Shown in pieces: positions 1 to 6,245 of a stretch of DNA of 16,470 bases; within the stretch, counting starts at the first letter, position 1; each line of letters starts with the position of its first letter. Where the stretch lies: assembly GCA_964573255.1 (NCBI GenBank), contig CAZNJB010000054.1, forward strand, positions 1 through 16,470, given 5' to 3'. The DNA is from CAYNUJ01 sp964573255 (GTDB lineage Bacteria > Bacteroidota > Ignavibacteria > Ignavibacteriales > Melioribacteraceae). Position numbers and translations under genes: made by a program. The notes beneath the pieces were generated by a model. That model did no database searches. It saw only the letters and a list, made by a program, of their open reading frames with translations, and was not told the DNA's origin.

Positions 1-189
1 ATGTATGATTCTTTATTTTTTTTTCTCATTTCCAGATAAAATTCTTTAAAGTTATCCCCAAAATATAAACGGTTTTTCCAATCCAATTTATTCTCCATAC
101 AATTTTAATTGCTATTTCTAATAATTGCCAAGAAGTTAATTGTTGATTTTTTCGTGCTTTTTGTCGATAGCCTGTTGAAAACTTTTTTA
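1..189. other. No gene seen left of the repressor
   Basis: AT-rich sequence downstream of the repressor stop codon. The only open frame (plus strand, from 109) runs antisense through the repressor and has no ribosome site or recognisable protein, so it is treated as a shadow. No convincing hairpin followed by a T-run marks a terminator for the repressor. A phage integrase might be expected further left but is not in view. Confidence 0.5.
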
Positions 190-915
190 TTAAAATTTAA
201 CAATTCCCTCTACAACTCTTGCAATTACTTCGACATCCTCTTTTGCTATTATGCGATCTCCGTAGCTCCCATTATCAGAGCTCAGGTGAATGAAATCATT
301 GTTGATTTCTTTATATCTTTTAATATATTGATTGCCATTTTTTAATCGTACGGCTACCAAACAATTATTTGTCAATTGTGCATCCAAATCACAAAGGACT
401 ACATCACCGTCTTTGAGAGTTGTTTCCATACTATCACCCTGCACTTTTACTGCAAAACAATGATGGCCCTTTTTATAATAAGTGAATGCTTGATATTCTT
501 CAAATTGATCAGGTTCCATCAACATTTCTGGTTCCCCTGCATATACCGTTGTTAAAACAGGATAATCATGGAGATTAACAATATTGGCAAATTGTTTCTC
601 AATCCTTTTCTCTTTCAACAATTGATTTAGTTGATCCCTTGCAGATCCTCTATTAGAATTAATTGGGTTGGTTTGTGCTTCTAATGCAAGCTCAGCTATC
701 TGTGTCTCTTTGCTATCATAATTCAAAATCCAATCAACAGACACATTACCCAATTGTGCAATTTTTTTCAAAGTAATTAGATCAGGTTCCCTTTTACCTT
801 TTTCCCAATTACTAATAGCTGAACTCGAGTCAACATTTAACAGTTTGGCAAATTCCTGTTGGGTTAAACCCTTTTTTAACCGAATAAATTTGATATTTTC
901 GCCTATATTTGACAT
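190..915 (-). CDS. LexA/CI-type phage repressor (XRE HTH + S24 peptidase)
   Basis: This 241-residue protein should be the lysogeny repressor. Residues 5-65 form an XRE/Cro-CI helix-turn-helix (GLTQQEFAKLLNVDSSSAIS, then WEKGKREP). Residues about 115-240 are an S24/LexA-like self-cleaving domain: cleavage site Ala126-Gly127 in VYAGEPE, nucleophile Ser162 in GDSM, and the likely general base Lys199 in QYIKRY. All three catalytic elements are present, so RecA-stimulated self-cleavage and SOS induction follow from the family. It is transcribed away from all early genes and faces three operator-like sites. The start ATG at 913-915 has no visible Shine-Dalgarno sequence; a TATATT -10-like element lies only 5 bases before it, so the message may be leaderless. 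The role is confident; the leaderless idea is inference. Confidence 0.93.
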   Translation of the reverse strand: MSNIGENIKFIRLKKGLTQQEFAKLLNVDSSSAISNWEKGKREPDLITLKKIAQLGNVSVDWILNYDSKETQIAELALEAQTNPINSNRGSARDQLNQLLKEKRIEKQFANIVNLHDYPVLTTVYAGEPEMLMEPDQFEEYQAFTYYKKGHHCFAVKVQGDSMETTLKDGDVVLCDLDAQLTNNCLVAVRLKNGNQYIKRYKEINNDFIHLSSDNGSYGDRIIAKEDVEVIARVVEGIVKF

Positions 916-928
916 TATTTAATATATT

Positions 929-1018
929 TTGTCTAAATGTTAAATTTTCCCTTGACAAAAATTTGCCAAAATGTTAAATTTGTAGTGTCTCTAATATTTA
1001 CTTTTAACATAGTGTTAA
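929..1018. promoter_or_regulatory. Three-site operator region between repressor and early genes
   Basis: Three 15-bp sites share the form TT(R)NC(W)-N3-TGTTAA. They are 929-943 (TTGTCT AAA TGTTAA), 963-977 (TTGCCA AAA TGTTAA) and 1004-1018 (TTAACA TAG TGTTAA, a perfect inverted repeat with 6-bp arms). The right half TGTTAA is identical in all three. Start-to-start spacings are 34 and 41 bp. Their place in the divergent region, the shared spacer length and the graded symmetry match a CI/Cro-type operator array. Binding by the repressor encoded at 190-915 is inferred. Confidence 0.7.
952..980 (+). promoter_or_regulatory. Rightward early promoter (PR-like)
   Basis: A consensus -35 box TTGACA (952-957) is followed after 17 bases by TAAATT (975-980), which matches four of six -10 positions. 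The -10 region overlaps the middle operator-like site (963-977), so a bound repressor would block polymerase. Transcription would start near 987 and read the gene at 1056 and its followers. The -10 is imperfect, and host promoter preference is unknown. Confidence 0.5.
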
Positions 1019-1055
1019 CTTTAAATAAAGCAACAAATAAATATAAGGTTAAAAA

Positions 1056-1250
1056 ATGACAGAATCAAAAGAACGCACTAGTGCTCACACCGTTCAAATT
1101 CCAAATCCTAAATCTCCTGAAAAGTTCAATCTTTACAAAGAACTTAAGAAAAGCGCAGTCGATTTAGACTTGACACTTCAGGAGTATATTCTCAAATGTA
1201 TTATTGTAGGTCACAAGTCCATTTCATCTAAAAAAGCTATAGCAATATAA
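1056..1250 (+). CDS. Small ribbon-helix-helix-like protein, Cro-position
   Basis: A 64-residue protein, first in the rightward early operon, where many temperate phages carry Cro or another small regulator. A short strand-like stretch (HTVQIPNP, residues 11-18) is followed by two predicted helices (about 24-34 and 40-50, LTLQEYILKCIIVG), the pattern of a ribbon-helix-helix DNA-binding fold. There is no strong ribosome site (only AAGGTT just upstream). The homology is weak by eye, so regulator is an inference from position and fold pattern. Confidence 0.6.
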   Translation: MTESKERTSAHTVQIPNPKSPEKFNLYKELKKSAVDLDLTLQEYILKCIIVGHKSISSKKAIAI

Positions 1251-1264
1251 CACTCATATAACAC
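1245..1264 (+). repeat. 9-bp direct repeat, 11-bp period
   Basis: ATATAACAC occurs at 1245-1253 and again at 1256-1264, one helical turn apart, spanning the stop codon of the preceding gene. It lies ahead of the gene starting at 1317. It could be a binding site for an early regulator or a chance AT-rich duplication. Confidence 0.3.
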
Positions 1265-1316
1265 CATTTGCTTTGAAATTAAATCAAAAAATATTGAAAA
1301 AATAAAGGGAATTTTG

Positions 1317-1736
1317 ATGAAAGAACAGGATGAAATTAAAAGAATACTTTTTGATAATGACCGTTCAAAAAGTTGGCTTGCAAAAAAATTAGGTATTACT
1401 GCTCAAAGTCTTCAGTATAAGCTTGACGTAGCACCTGATTTATCACTCGAATTCTACCGACAAATCATGAAAATATTCAAAGCTGAGGGTTTCATTTCCT
1501 CCGCAAACGAACAGTGCGAATATCTTATACAGCAAACTTTGCAAATAGACTCGATGATCGGGAATGCATTAACAATGCTCAATAGAACAGTTCAAAAAAC
1601 AACGTTGGATCACGTATTAGATTTTAATGAAAAGAGAAAATTGTTTGAATTGATCGAAAAAATAAAATCCGATTTTGAAGATGAGTTAGGGAAAATTGAA
1701 AACATCTTAAAAGGGAAAAGTGATGGCTGCGCCTAA
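1317..1736 (+). CDS. Helix-turn-helix phage regulator, function unassigned
   Basis: A 139-residue protein with an N-terminal helix-turn-helix (residues about 14-40; SWLAKKLGITAQSLQYKLDV) and a largely helical C-terminal part (about 65-135) that may oligomerise. ATG 1317 is chosen over the TTG one codon upstream because AAAGGGA ends 6 bases before the ATG. It sits third from the switch region, a place where some lambdoid phages have a CII-type activator; no sequence resemblance to CII was recognised, so that role is speculative. Its last 14 bases overlap the next gene. Confidence 0.7.
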   Translation: MKEQDEIKRILFDNDRSKSWLAKKLGITAQSLQYKLDVAPDLSLEFYRQIMKIFKAEGFISSANEQCEYLIQQTLQIDSMIGNALTMLNRTVQKTTLDHVLDFNEKRKLFELIEKIKSDFEDELGKIENILKGKSDGCA

Positions 1737-2094
1737 TCTTATAACTATGCAAATGATTTGGGAAAAGCTTGAACGAAATGAACGATTGCTTCATTCAATC
1801 CTTGAAAAGGAAGCGGCTAATAATATTATGGAATACTCAATATCTAAAGCGGCTCGGTTATTAAATATTGGATATGACACACTGCTAGAAAAAATCGAAA
1901 GCGGAGAGATTGCCGCACGAAAAGTCCCAAATAAAAAAGCCAAGGATGGTTTTTCATACCGCATAACACACAGAGAAATTTACCGATACCAGAACCAAAA
2001 TAAAATAAACCATGTGGAAATTGTCGAAACATATGTTGAATCTCCCGAACAATTAGCAAAAAAATTATTTGGAGGCAGCAATGAAAAAGGGTGA
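1723..2094 (+). CDS. Excisionase/MerR-like HTH_17 DNA-binding protein
   Basis: A 123-residue protein. Residues about 37-88 look like the excisionase-type winged helix (YSISKAARLLNIGYDTLLEK, then IESGEIAARKV and a C-terminal RITHREIYRY strand/helix). The N-terminal 35 residues are helical. ATG 1723 is preferred to the GTG just upstream because AGGGA lies 6 bases before it. Such proteins are excisionases or transcription regulators. With no integrase in view, a general DNA-binding role is the safer call. Confidence 0.7.
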   Translation: MAAPNLITMQMIWEKLERNERLLHSILEKEAANNIMEYSISKAARLLNIGYDTLLEKIESGEIAARKVPNKKAKDGFSYRITHREIYRYQNQNKINHVEIVETYVESPEQLAKKLFGGSNEKG

Positions 2095-2290
2095 CACTGT
2101 TACAATATATGCAGACCCTTTAACAAAGCGAAACGTTGAGGGAAAAGCAATTTTACAAAAACGACTTGATAATGATGACGAGTTCTATGAAGGCGATTCT
2201 ATTCAGCGTTGGCAAGTAAAATTTATTGATAATGGGTTTATAACAGAAAGAACAATTAGAGTGAGTGAAGAAAATGTTTCGGCATATTGA
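2081..2290 (+). CDS. Small phage protein, unknown function
   Basis: A 69-residue protein (MKKGDTVTIYADPLTKRNVE at the start) rich in predicted beta strands, with a KGDxVTIYxDPLT opening and a WQVKF strand (about 44-48). The pattern suggests a small beta-barrel, resembling small early-region proteins of other phages. ATG 2081 is taken rather than an upstream in-frame TTG, because GGAGG is 5 bases before it. It overlaps the preceding gene by 14 bases and the next by 17, so it is co-translated. No function can be given. Confidence 0.7.
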   Translation: MKKGDTVTIYADPLTKRNVEGKAILQKRLDNDDEFYEGDSIQRWQVKFIDNGFITERTIRVSEENVSAY

Positions 2291-2384
2291 AGGATGGATA
2301 TTGTTTGCTGCTCTATTCTCCGCTCTCTTTATAATGTTCCCTTTCGCAAAGGATATTATAAAAGAATATAAGAGGATGAAATGA
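2274..2384 (+). CDS. Tiny single-span membrane protein (36 aa)
   Basis: A 36-residue ORF starting inside the previous gene and ending in an ATGA overlap with the next one. Residues about 8-24 (WILFAALFSALFIMFPF) form one clear membrane helix, followed by a basic tail (KEYKRMK). The hydrophobic helix with positive cytoplasmic tail and tight coupling on both sides argue for a real gene. The ribosome site is weak (GTGAGTGAAG). Function unknown; phage membrane peptides of this size can act in exclusion or host modulation, but nothing here shows it. Confidence 0.55.
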   Translation: MFRHIEGWILFAALFSALFIMFPFAKDIIKEYKRMK

Positions 2385-2545
2385 AAGTTTTTTGCACTGA
2401 AAAACAAAGACCAGTAGAATTCGAAAAAGTTTGTATTAACTGCACGTTTTATGAAGAATGCCCTGATCGACCTGGTGCAGAAAGAGCTTTAGTATTAGGC
2501 GTAGTTTACATATTCATTCTGACTTTGATAGCTATAATTATTTAG
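2381..2545 (+). CDS. Small Cys-motif protein with C-terminal membrane span (54 aa)
   Basis: A 54-residue ORF coupled to the previous one by ATGA and preceded by AGAGGA at a good distance. Cysteines at 5, 18, 21 and 27 (VCINCTFYEEC) could form a small zinc or redox site. Residues about 35-54 (LVLGVVYIFILTLIAIII) form a membrane helix running to the C terminus, a tail-anchored arrangement. With its neighbour it makes a pair of tiny membrane proteins in the early operon. Function unknown. Confidence 0.55.
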   Translation: MKVFCTEKQRPVEFEKVCINCTFYEECPDRPGAERALVLGVVYIFILTLIAIII

Positions 2546-2553
2546 GAGGAGCC

Positions 2554-2577
2554 ATGTTCAACAATATTCCACCGTAA
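2554..2577 (+). CDS. Seven-codon leader ORF ending Pro-Pro-stop
   Basis: ATG 2554 sits behind a strong site (AGGAGGA, 2544-2550) and encodes MFNNIPP then TAA. The site is stronger than those of many real genes here, yet the frame closes after seven codons. A hairpin begins 6 bases after the stop. Pro-Pro before a stop codon is a known slow context for ribosomes. A translation-coupled leader controlling the downstream recombination genes is possible; a decayed gene start is the alternative. Confidence 0.35.
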   Translation: MFNNIPP

Positions 2578-2582
2578 AAATA

Positions 2583-2608
2583 GGGACAGCCGCGCTAACA
2601 ACTGTCCC
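2583..2608. terminator. Hairpin upstream of the recombination genes
   Basis: GGGACAG (2583-2589) pairs perfectly with CTGTCCC (2602-2608) around a 12-base loop. On the plus strand the 3' side lacks a T-run (CAAATTTAATTA). On the minus strand the hairpin is followed by TATTTTTAC, which resembles an intrinsic terminator for leftward transcripts. No minus-strand gene nearby needs one. It may act in attenuation of the rightward operon. Confidence 0.35.
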
Positions 2609-2626
2609 CAAATTTAATTACCAGAA

Positions 2627-2643
2627 TTCCCTTTGAAAGGGAA
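2627..2643. repeat. Perfect 17-bp palindrome before the recombination operon
   Basis: TTCCCTTT-G-AAAGGGAA is fully symmetric about one central base. As RNA the loop would be very tight, so a DNA operator is more natural than a hairpin. It lies 32 bases ahead of the ATG at 2676. Confidence 0.45.
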
Positions 2644-2675
2644 AATAAAATACAAAAATATTAGAGGTCTACAAA

Positions 2676-3980
2676 ATGAAAATAGAAAAATTAAAAGCCG
2701 AAAATATTAAGATTCTCAAAACTATAGAGATTACACCTGAAGGAAATTTAATAATTATTTCCGGTAAAAACGGAAACGGGAAATCATCTGCCATAGATAC
2801 AATTTGGCTCGCCTTAAAAGGATTAAAAGGCAAAAAAATTGAAACCACCGATATCATACGCAGAGGTGAAAAGAAAGCATTCGCTGAAATTGATCTCGGA
2901 GAATATATCGTTGTTCGTACATTCTCTAACAGAGGAGATAGATTGAAAGTGGTAAGCAAAACCGGCGGTAAGTACGGGCAATCATTACTTAATGAATTGA
3001 TGGGCGACCTTGCTAAAGCCGACTTGCTTTTTGACCCCCTCCAATTTATTTACCTCGATGGGAAGGAGCAAATTAAAATATTAATGAAAGCTGTAGGACT
3101 TGATTATGATGCTTTAGAAAAAGAGCGTAAAGCAATATTTGATAACCGTACAGATGTTAATCGATTTATGAGAGATGTTGAAGCACAATTAAAAGAGTTC
3201 AACGATTTAAACTTTTCAAACGTGCCAGATACAGAACTTAGTAGTTCACAACTCATCGAAGAAATAAAAACTGCAAATAATCAGATTATGGAAAATGAAA
3301 GAAAACGTGATGAGTTGAAAAAGTTCTATGACGAATTAATTGCAAAACATAATGAAGCAGAAGAATTACGCAAAAAAATCAAAGAACTGGCAGATAAGTT
3401 GGAGTCTTTAGAAGTCGAATTAAAATCCGGTAAAACGAAATATACTGAGCTGAAAACCGAAGTAGCAGCTTTAAGAGATCCGGATATTGAAGCGCTTCAA
3501 AACAAGTTATTGAATATTGAGGATACTAATAAACTAGTGCGAAATAAACAGCGCTTCTATCAATTAAAAAAGAAAAAAGATGAAGCGCTGTTGAAGAGTG
3601 AGGCACTAACTGAACAACTGATTTCTTTAGACGAAAAGAAAAAAGAAGCTCTCCAAAATGTTAACCTCCCTTCCGGTTTATATTTTGACGAGGAAGGATT
3701 AACGTTAAATGGCATTCCGTTTAAACCTGGATTAGTTAGCACGTCCGAAGCATTAAAAATCGGATGCGCAATAGCAATGATCGCTAATCCTCAACTTAAA
3801 GTCCTTCGGATTCAGAACGGAAATGCTCTTGATGAGGAATCACTTGCCGAATTAAAAATGATATTAGAACAAAACAATTGGCAAGCCTGGGTAGAATACG
3901 TCTCCGATTCAAGCGAAAAGGGCATTTACATCGAAAACGGAGAAATAGTAAAAACAGAAATTGAGGAGGCTTTGCAATGA
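2676..3980 (+). CDS. SMC/Rad50-like recombination ATPase
   Basis: A 434-residue phage ATPase of the SMC/RecF/RecN/SbcC superfamily. Residues 1-30 are the typical N-terminal strand pair, with a Walker A GKNGNGKS at 30-37. A long charged coiled coil occupies about 195-325, without a CxxC zinc hook. An ABC-signature-like STSEALKIG is at 355-363, followed by a Walker-B-region strand at about 374-382 (LKVLRIQNG). The usual acidic residue after that strand appears to be replaced (QNG), while ALDEESL follows at 384-390. Its stop overlaps the next ORF, a PD-(D/E)XK nuclease, by ATGA. An SSB comes after that, which points to processing of DNA ends and recombination. Ribosome site AGAGG precedes ATG 2676. 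Confidence 0.85.
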   Translation: MKIEKLKAENIKILKTIEITPEGNLIIISGKNGNGKSSAIDTIWLALKGLKGKKIETTDIIRRGEKKAFAEIDLGEYIVVRTFSNRGDRLKVVSKTGGKYGQSLLNELMGDLAKADLLFDPLQFIYLDGKEQIKILMKAVGLDYDALEKERKAIFDNRTDVNRFMRDVEAQLKEFNDLNFSNVPDTELSSSQLIEEIKTANNQIMENERKRDELKKFYDELIAKHNEAEELRKKIKELADKLESLEVELKSGKTKYTELKTEVAALRDPDIEALQNKLLNIEDTNKLVRNKQRFYQLKKKKDEALLKSEALTEQLISLDEKKKEALQNVNLPSGLYFDEEGLTLNGIPFKPGLVSTSEALKIGCAIAMIANPQLKVLRIQNGNALDEESLAELKMILEQNNWQAWVEYVSDSSEKGIYIENGEIVKTEIEEALQ

Positions 3981-4942
3981 AAGACCAAACCGATCACTTA
4001 CGTGATGTAGATTTTGAAGCTTCACGTGCATTCGATACAGAAGTTGAATATACAATGCTTGAGCATGAGGAAAAGAATAATTTTGTTGAAATTAACGAAC
4101 CTACTAAACGAAAACATGAACCTATAGATTGGTTCGATGAACATTATTATCTGGTCTTGAAAAATAATGAAGAAGTGTTTTATCCATCTGTTACTACAAT
4201 TCTTCAAGTAACCCCCAAGCCGCATTTACATAGATGGCGCGGTAATGTTGGAAATGAGGAGGCCGACCGGAAAAAGCATGAAGGACAAGAGCGCGGACGC
4301 AACGTGCATGATGCTTGCGAAACCCTTTCCAAGGGTGGAGTTGTAAAACTTCATCAAGGGAAATATATTGTTACACTCGAAGAGTTTTACGAACTTAAGA
4401 AACAGCACGGAAATAATGTTGTTATCCTTTTTGATCAGTTTCAATATTTACAGGCTTTTCGCTTTAAACGGTTTTTAGAAGAAGTTAATCCAGAACAAAT
4501 AACAACTGAGCAAACCGTATTTTCTCATAAACATAGATATGCCGGAACTCTAGATTATAAATTCTTTCTACGTGCGGGGAAATACAGTATAAACGGTTCC
4601 AAACCTGTAGAACTTGAAGAAGGATGGTACATCGCTGATCTTAAAAGTTCAAACTATCTCTCCCCTGATAATTATCTGCAGCTTGCTGCTTATTGGGAAG
4701 CAGAAGTTGAGCAAAATGGTTCAGATATCATAGGAGCCTTATTGATTCATACTAATGCTTCTACACGTACAGGCATAGAAGGACTTGGAGTAAAACTGAT
4801 TACTCCAGATGATAAAGATGATTACTTCGACCAATTCTTAAAAATTTATGAAGTATGGAAAATTAATCCCAGTCCTTCTGCTCCAAAAGTTTTTCAAATG
4901 CCTAGAGAACTAATTTACAAACCAATTAACAAGGAGGAATAA
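3977..4942 (+). CDS. PD-(D/E)XK exonuclease, RecB/Cas4-like
   Basis: A 321-residue nuclease. The fold signature is visible: His111 in GRNVHDAC, Asp193 in GTLDYKFF, the catalytic DxK at 221-223 (WYIADLKSS) and the helix motif QLAAYW from Gln235. These are the residues of the RecB-type PD-(D/E)XK family. The first ~60 residues are acidic and show no known domain. Start overlaps the ATPase stop by ATGA, with GAGGAGG upstream. With the SMC-like ATPase and SSB it likely forms the phage end-processing system, the place taken in other phages by Exo/Bet or YqaJ/RecT. Whether it cuts 5' or 3' ends cannot be read from the sequence. Confidence 0.85.
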   Translation: MKDQTDHLRDVDFEASRAFDTEVEYTMLEHEEKNNFVEINEPTKRKHEPIDWFDEHYYLVLKNNEEVFYPSVTTILQVTPKPHLHRWRGNVGNEEADRKKHEGQERGRNVHDACETLSKGGVVKLHQGKYIVTLEEFYELKKQHGNNVVILFDQFQYLQAFRFKRFLEEVNPEQITTEQTVFSHKHRYAGTLDYKFFLRAGKYSINGSKPVELEEGWYIADLKSSNYLSPDNYLQLAAYWEAEVEQNGSDIIGALLIHTNASTRTGIEGLGVKLITPDDKDDYFDQFLKIYEVWKINPSPSAPKVFQMPRELIYKPINKEE

Positions 4943-4943
4943 T

Positions 4944-5348
4944 ATGTCCTTTCAAGAAGTAGATTTCAGTGATGCTTATGCTATCACAAAATATCCGAAT
5001 AAACCTTTTACAGCCTATTATCTTGGTCACCGTGAAGTTGAAACAAATCTTGGTATTTCAACTCTGCACGAGTTTAAAAAAGAAGATGGCACTCAGTTTG
5101 CAATTTGGGGATTCACAATTCTCGACAAAAAACTCGAGATGATAGATAAAGGCTCTTTAGTTAGAATTACCTATACAGGGAAAGAAAATCGTAAGACCAA
5201 GTACGGACAAAAAGACGTTCATACTTGCAAAGTTGAGGTTGATAACACTAAATCAATAGCTGATACACTACAACCAGCTGTTCCGGCGAACAGTAATTCA
5301 AATAATTCTGGTAATTCTGCTCAGGCGGATGATGATCTTCCATTTTGA
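4944..5348 (+). CDS. ssb: Single-strand DNA-binding protein (OB fold)
   Basis: A 134-residue protein with an OB-fold-like core (about 15-100; strand TQFAIWGFTILDKK, then VRITYTGKE and YGQKDVHTCKVEV), a Ser/Asn/Pro-rich linker (about 112-127) and a bacterial-SSB-type acidic tip ending DDDLPF. The tip is the usual docking point for replication and repair partners. The core differs from E. coli SSB and resembles phage SSB-like proteins of this size. AAGGAGG lies just before ATG 4944, and the gene begins 2 bases after the nuclease stop. Confidence 0.85.
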   Translation: MSFQEVDFSDAYAITKYPNKPFTAYYLGHREVETNLGISTLHEFKKEDGTQFAIWGFTILDKKLEMIDKGSLVRITYTGKENRKTKYGQKDVHTCKVEVDNTKSIADTLQPAVPANSNSNNSGNSAQADDDLPF

Positions 5349-5360
5349 ATAATCTCTTCG

Positions 5361-5393
5361 GGCCTCCGGCGTTTGCCTGCAGCGCCGGAGGTT
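5361..5393 (+). terminator. GC-rich hairpin after ssb
   Basis: CCTCCGGCG (5363-5371) pairs perfectly with CGCCGGAGG (5383-5391). G-T and A-T pairs extend the stem to 5361-5373/5381-5393, leaving a 7-base loop. It is far richer in GC than the surrounding DNA. The 3' side reads TTAAAATGAA, so a true T-run is missing. It could be a partial terminator, an RNA-stabilising hairpin, or a host repeat unit carried by the phage. Confidence 0.5.
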
Positions 5394-5433
5394 AAAATGA
5401 ATATAAATTAATAATTACAAGGAGATGAATTCA

Positions 5434-5895
5434 ATGAATAGGAAAATAACAAAAAAATTACCGGTTCAATTGACCGATAAAGAAAAACAAGAGTACGGCG
5501 AAACTATCGCTAACTTAGACGTTCAAATTGAAGCATTGGAAAATGAAAAAAAGTTTACAGTCAAGAAGTACAATCTATCAATTAATGAGTTAACTGATGA
5601 ACGAAAAAGACTTTCTCACATTGTGGATAGCGGAGAAGAAGAGCGCAGTATTGAATGCGAGGTTCAATACAACACACCGGAATTTGGTAAAAAAACAATT
5701 ATCCGTATAGATATGGATTTTGATAATATTGTTGAAGTAACCAATATGGAACAATACGAAATTGAACAATCACAGCAACTTGATGTGTTTGATGAGGCTG
5801 AATCGGATCTATCCGCTGAATCTCCGGATGCTCTCCCAGAAAACGAGCCCCTAAACAACGTTGAAGAAAATTTTGAAGAGGTTACTAATGAGTAA
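5434..5895 (+). CDS. Conserved-type phage protein with coiled coil, unknown function
   Basis: A 153-residue protein: a helical coiled-coil segment (about 15-62), a beta-rich middle with RSIECEVQY and IIRIDMD (about 73-100), a helix containing EQYEIEQSQQ, and a long acidic tail (about 115-153). This arrangement resembles a phage family often found near SSB and recombination genes, but no function is known to me. ATG 5434 is chosen over 5425 because AAGGAG directly abuts 5425, while it is 9 bases from 5434. Confidence 0.65.
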   Translation: MNRKITKKLPVQLTDKEKQEYGETIANLDVQIEALENEKKFTVKKYNLSINELTDERKRLSHIVDSGEEERSIECEVQYNTPEFGKKTIIRIDMDFDNIVEVTNMEQYEIEQSQQLDVFDEAESDLSAESPDALPENEPLNNVEENFEEVTNE

Positions 5896-6175
5896 ACTCC
5901 GGAATGTATCATCTTCACGTTGGCATAACGATTCTGAAAGCGCCCAGAGAGCTGCTAAGGAATATTTGAAGTTTATAATGAATAATTTGCATTTCCTCAA
6001 AAAGGTTAAAAACTCAGAGAAATATATTTCTGCTGCAAAAAGCTTGAACCAGCAAACGTCTCTATTCACACCTAAGCAGCTCTCATATATTGATGTAATA
6101 TACGAGAAAGTGATGAAGGGAGCTGGCTATCCCAGCTTTTCAGCAACTTACAAACCCAAGAGAAAATTCATATAA
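5888..6175 (+). CDS. Small basic protein, unknown
   Basis: A 95-residue basic, mostly helical protein (MSKLRNVSSSRWHNDSE at the start; FTPKQLSYIDVIYEKVMKGA in the middle). ATG 5888 lies inside the last codons of the previous gene, so translation is probably coupled. An upstream TTG would extend it but has no ribosome site. The FTPKQ...I..IYEK stretch resembles segments in phage early proteins that act on DNA, but I cannot assign a family. Confidence 0.6.
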   Translation: MSKLRNVSSSRWHNDSESAQRAAKEYLKFIMNNLHFLKKVKNSEKYISAAKSLNQQTSLFTPKQLSYIDVIYEKVMKGAGYPSFSATYKPKRKFI

Positions 6176-6245
6176 ATTAAATGACATCGGACATATTTTA
6201 CATTTATCCGAATGCTCTGTTACTAAAAAGTTTAGAAGGGAAAGA

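Noticed and set aside
52..60. TTATCCCCA, one mismatch from a DnaA box
   Set aside because: A single imperfect box far from the replication genes; chance matches are common in AT-rich DNA.
109..345. Plus-strand ORF of 78 codons
   Set aside because: It runs antisense into the repressor gene, starts without a ribosome site and has low-complexity hydrophobic composition.
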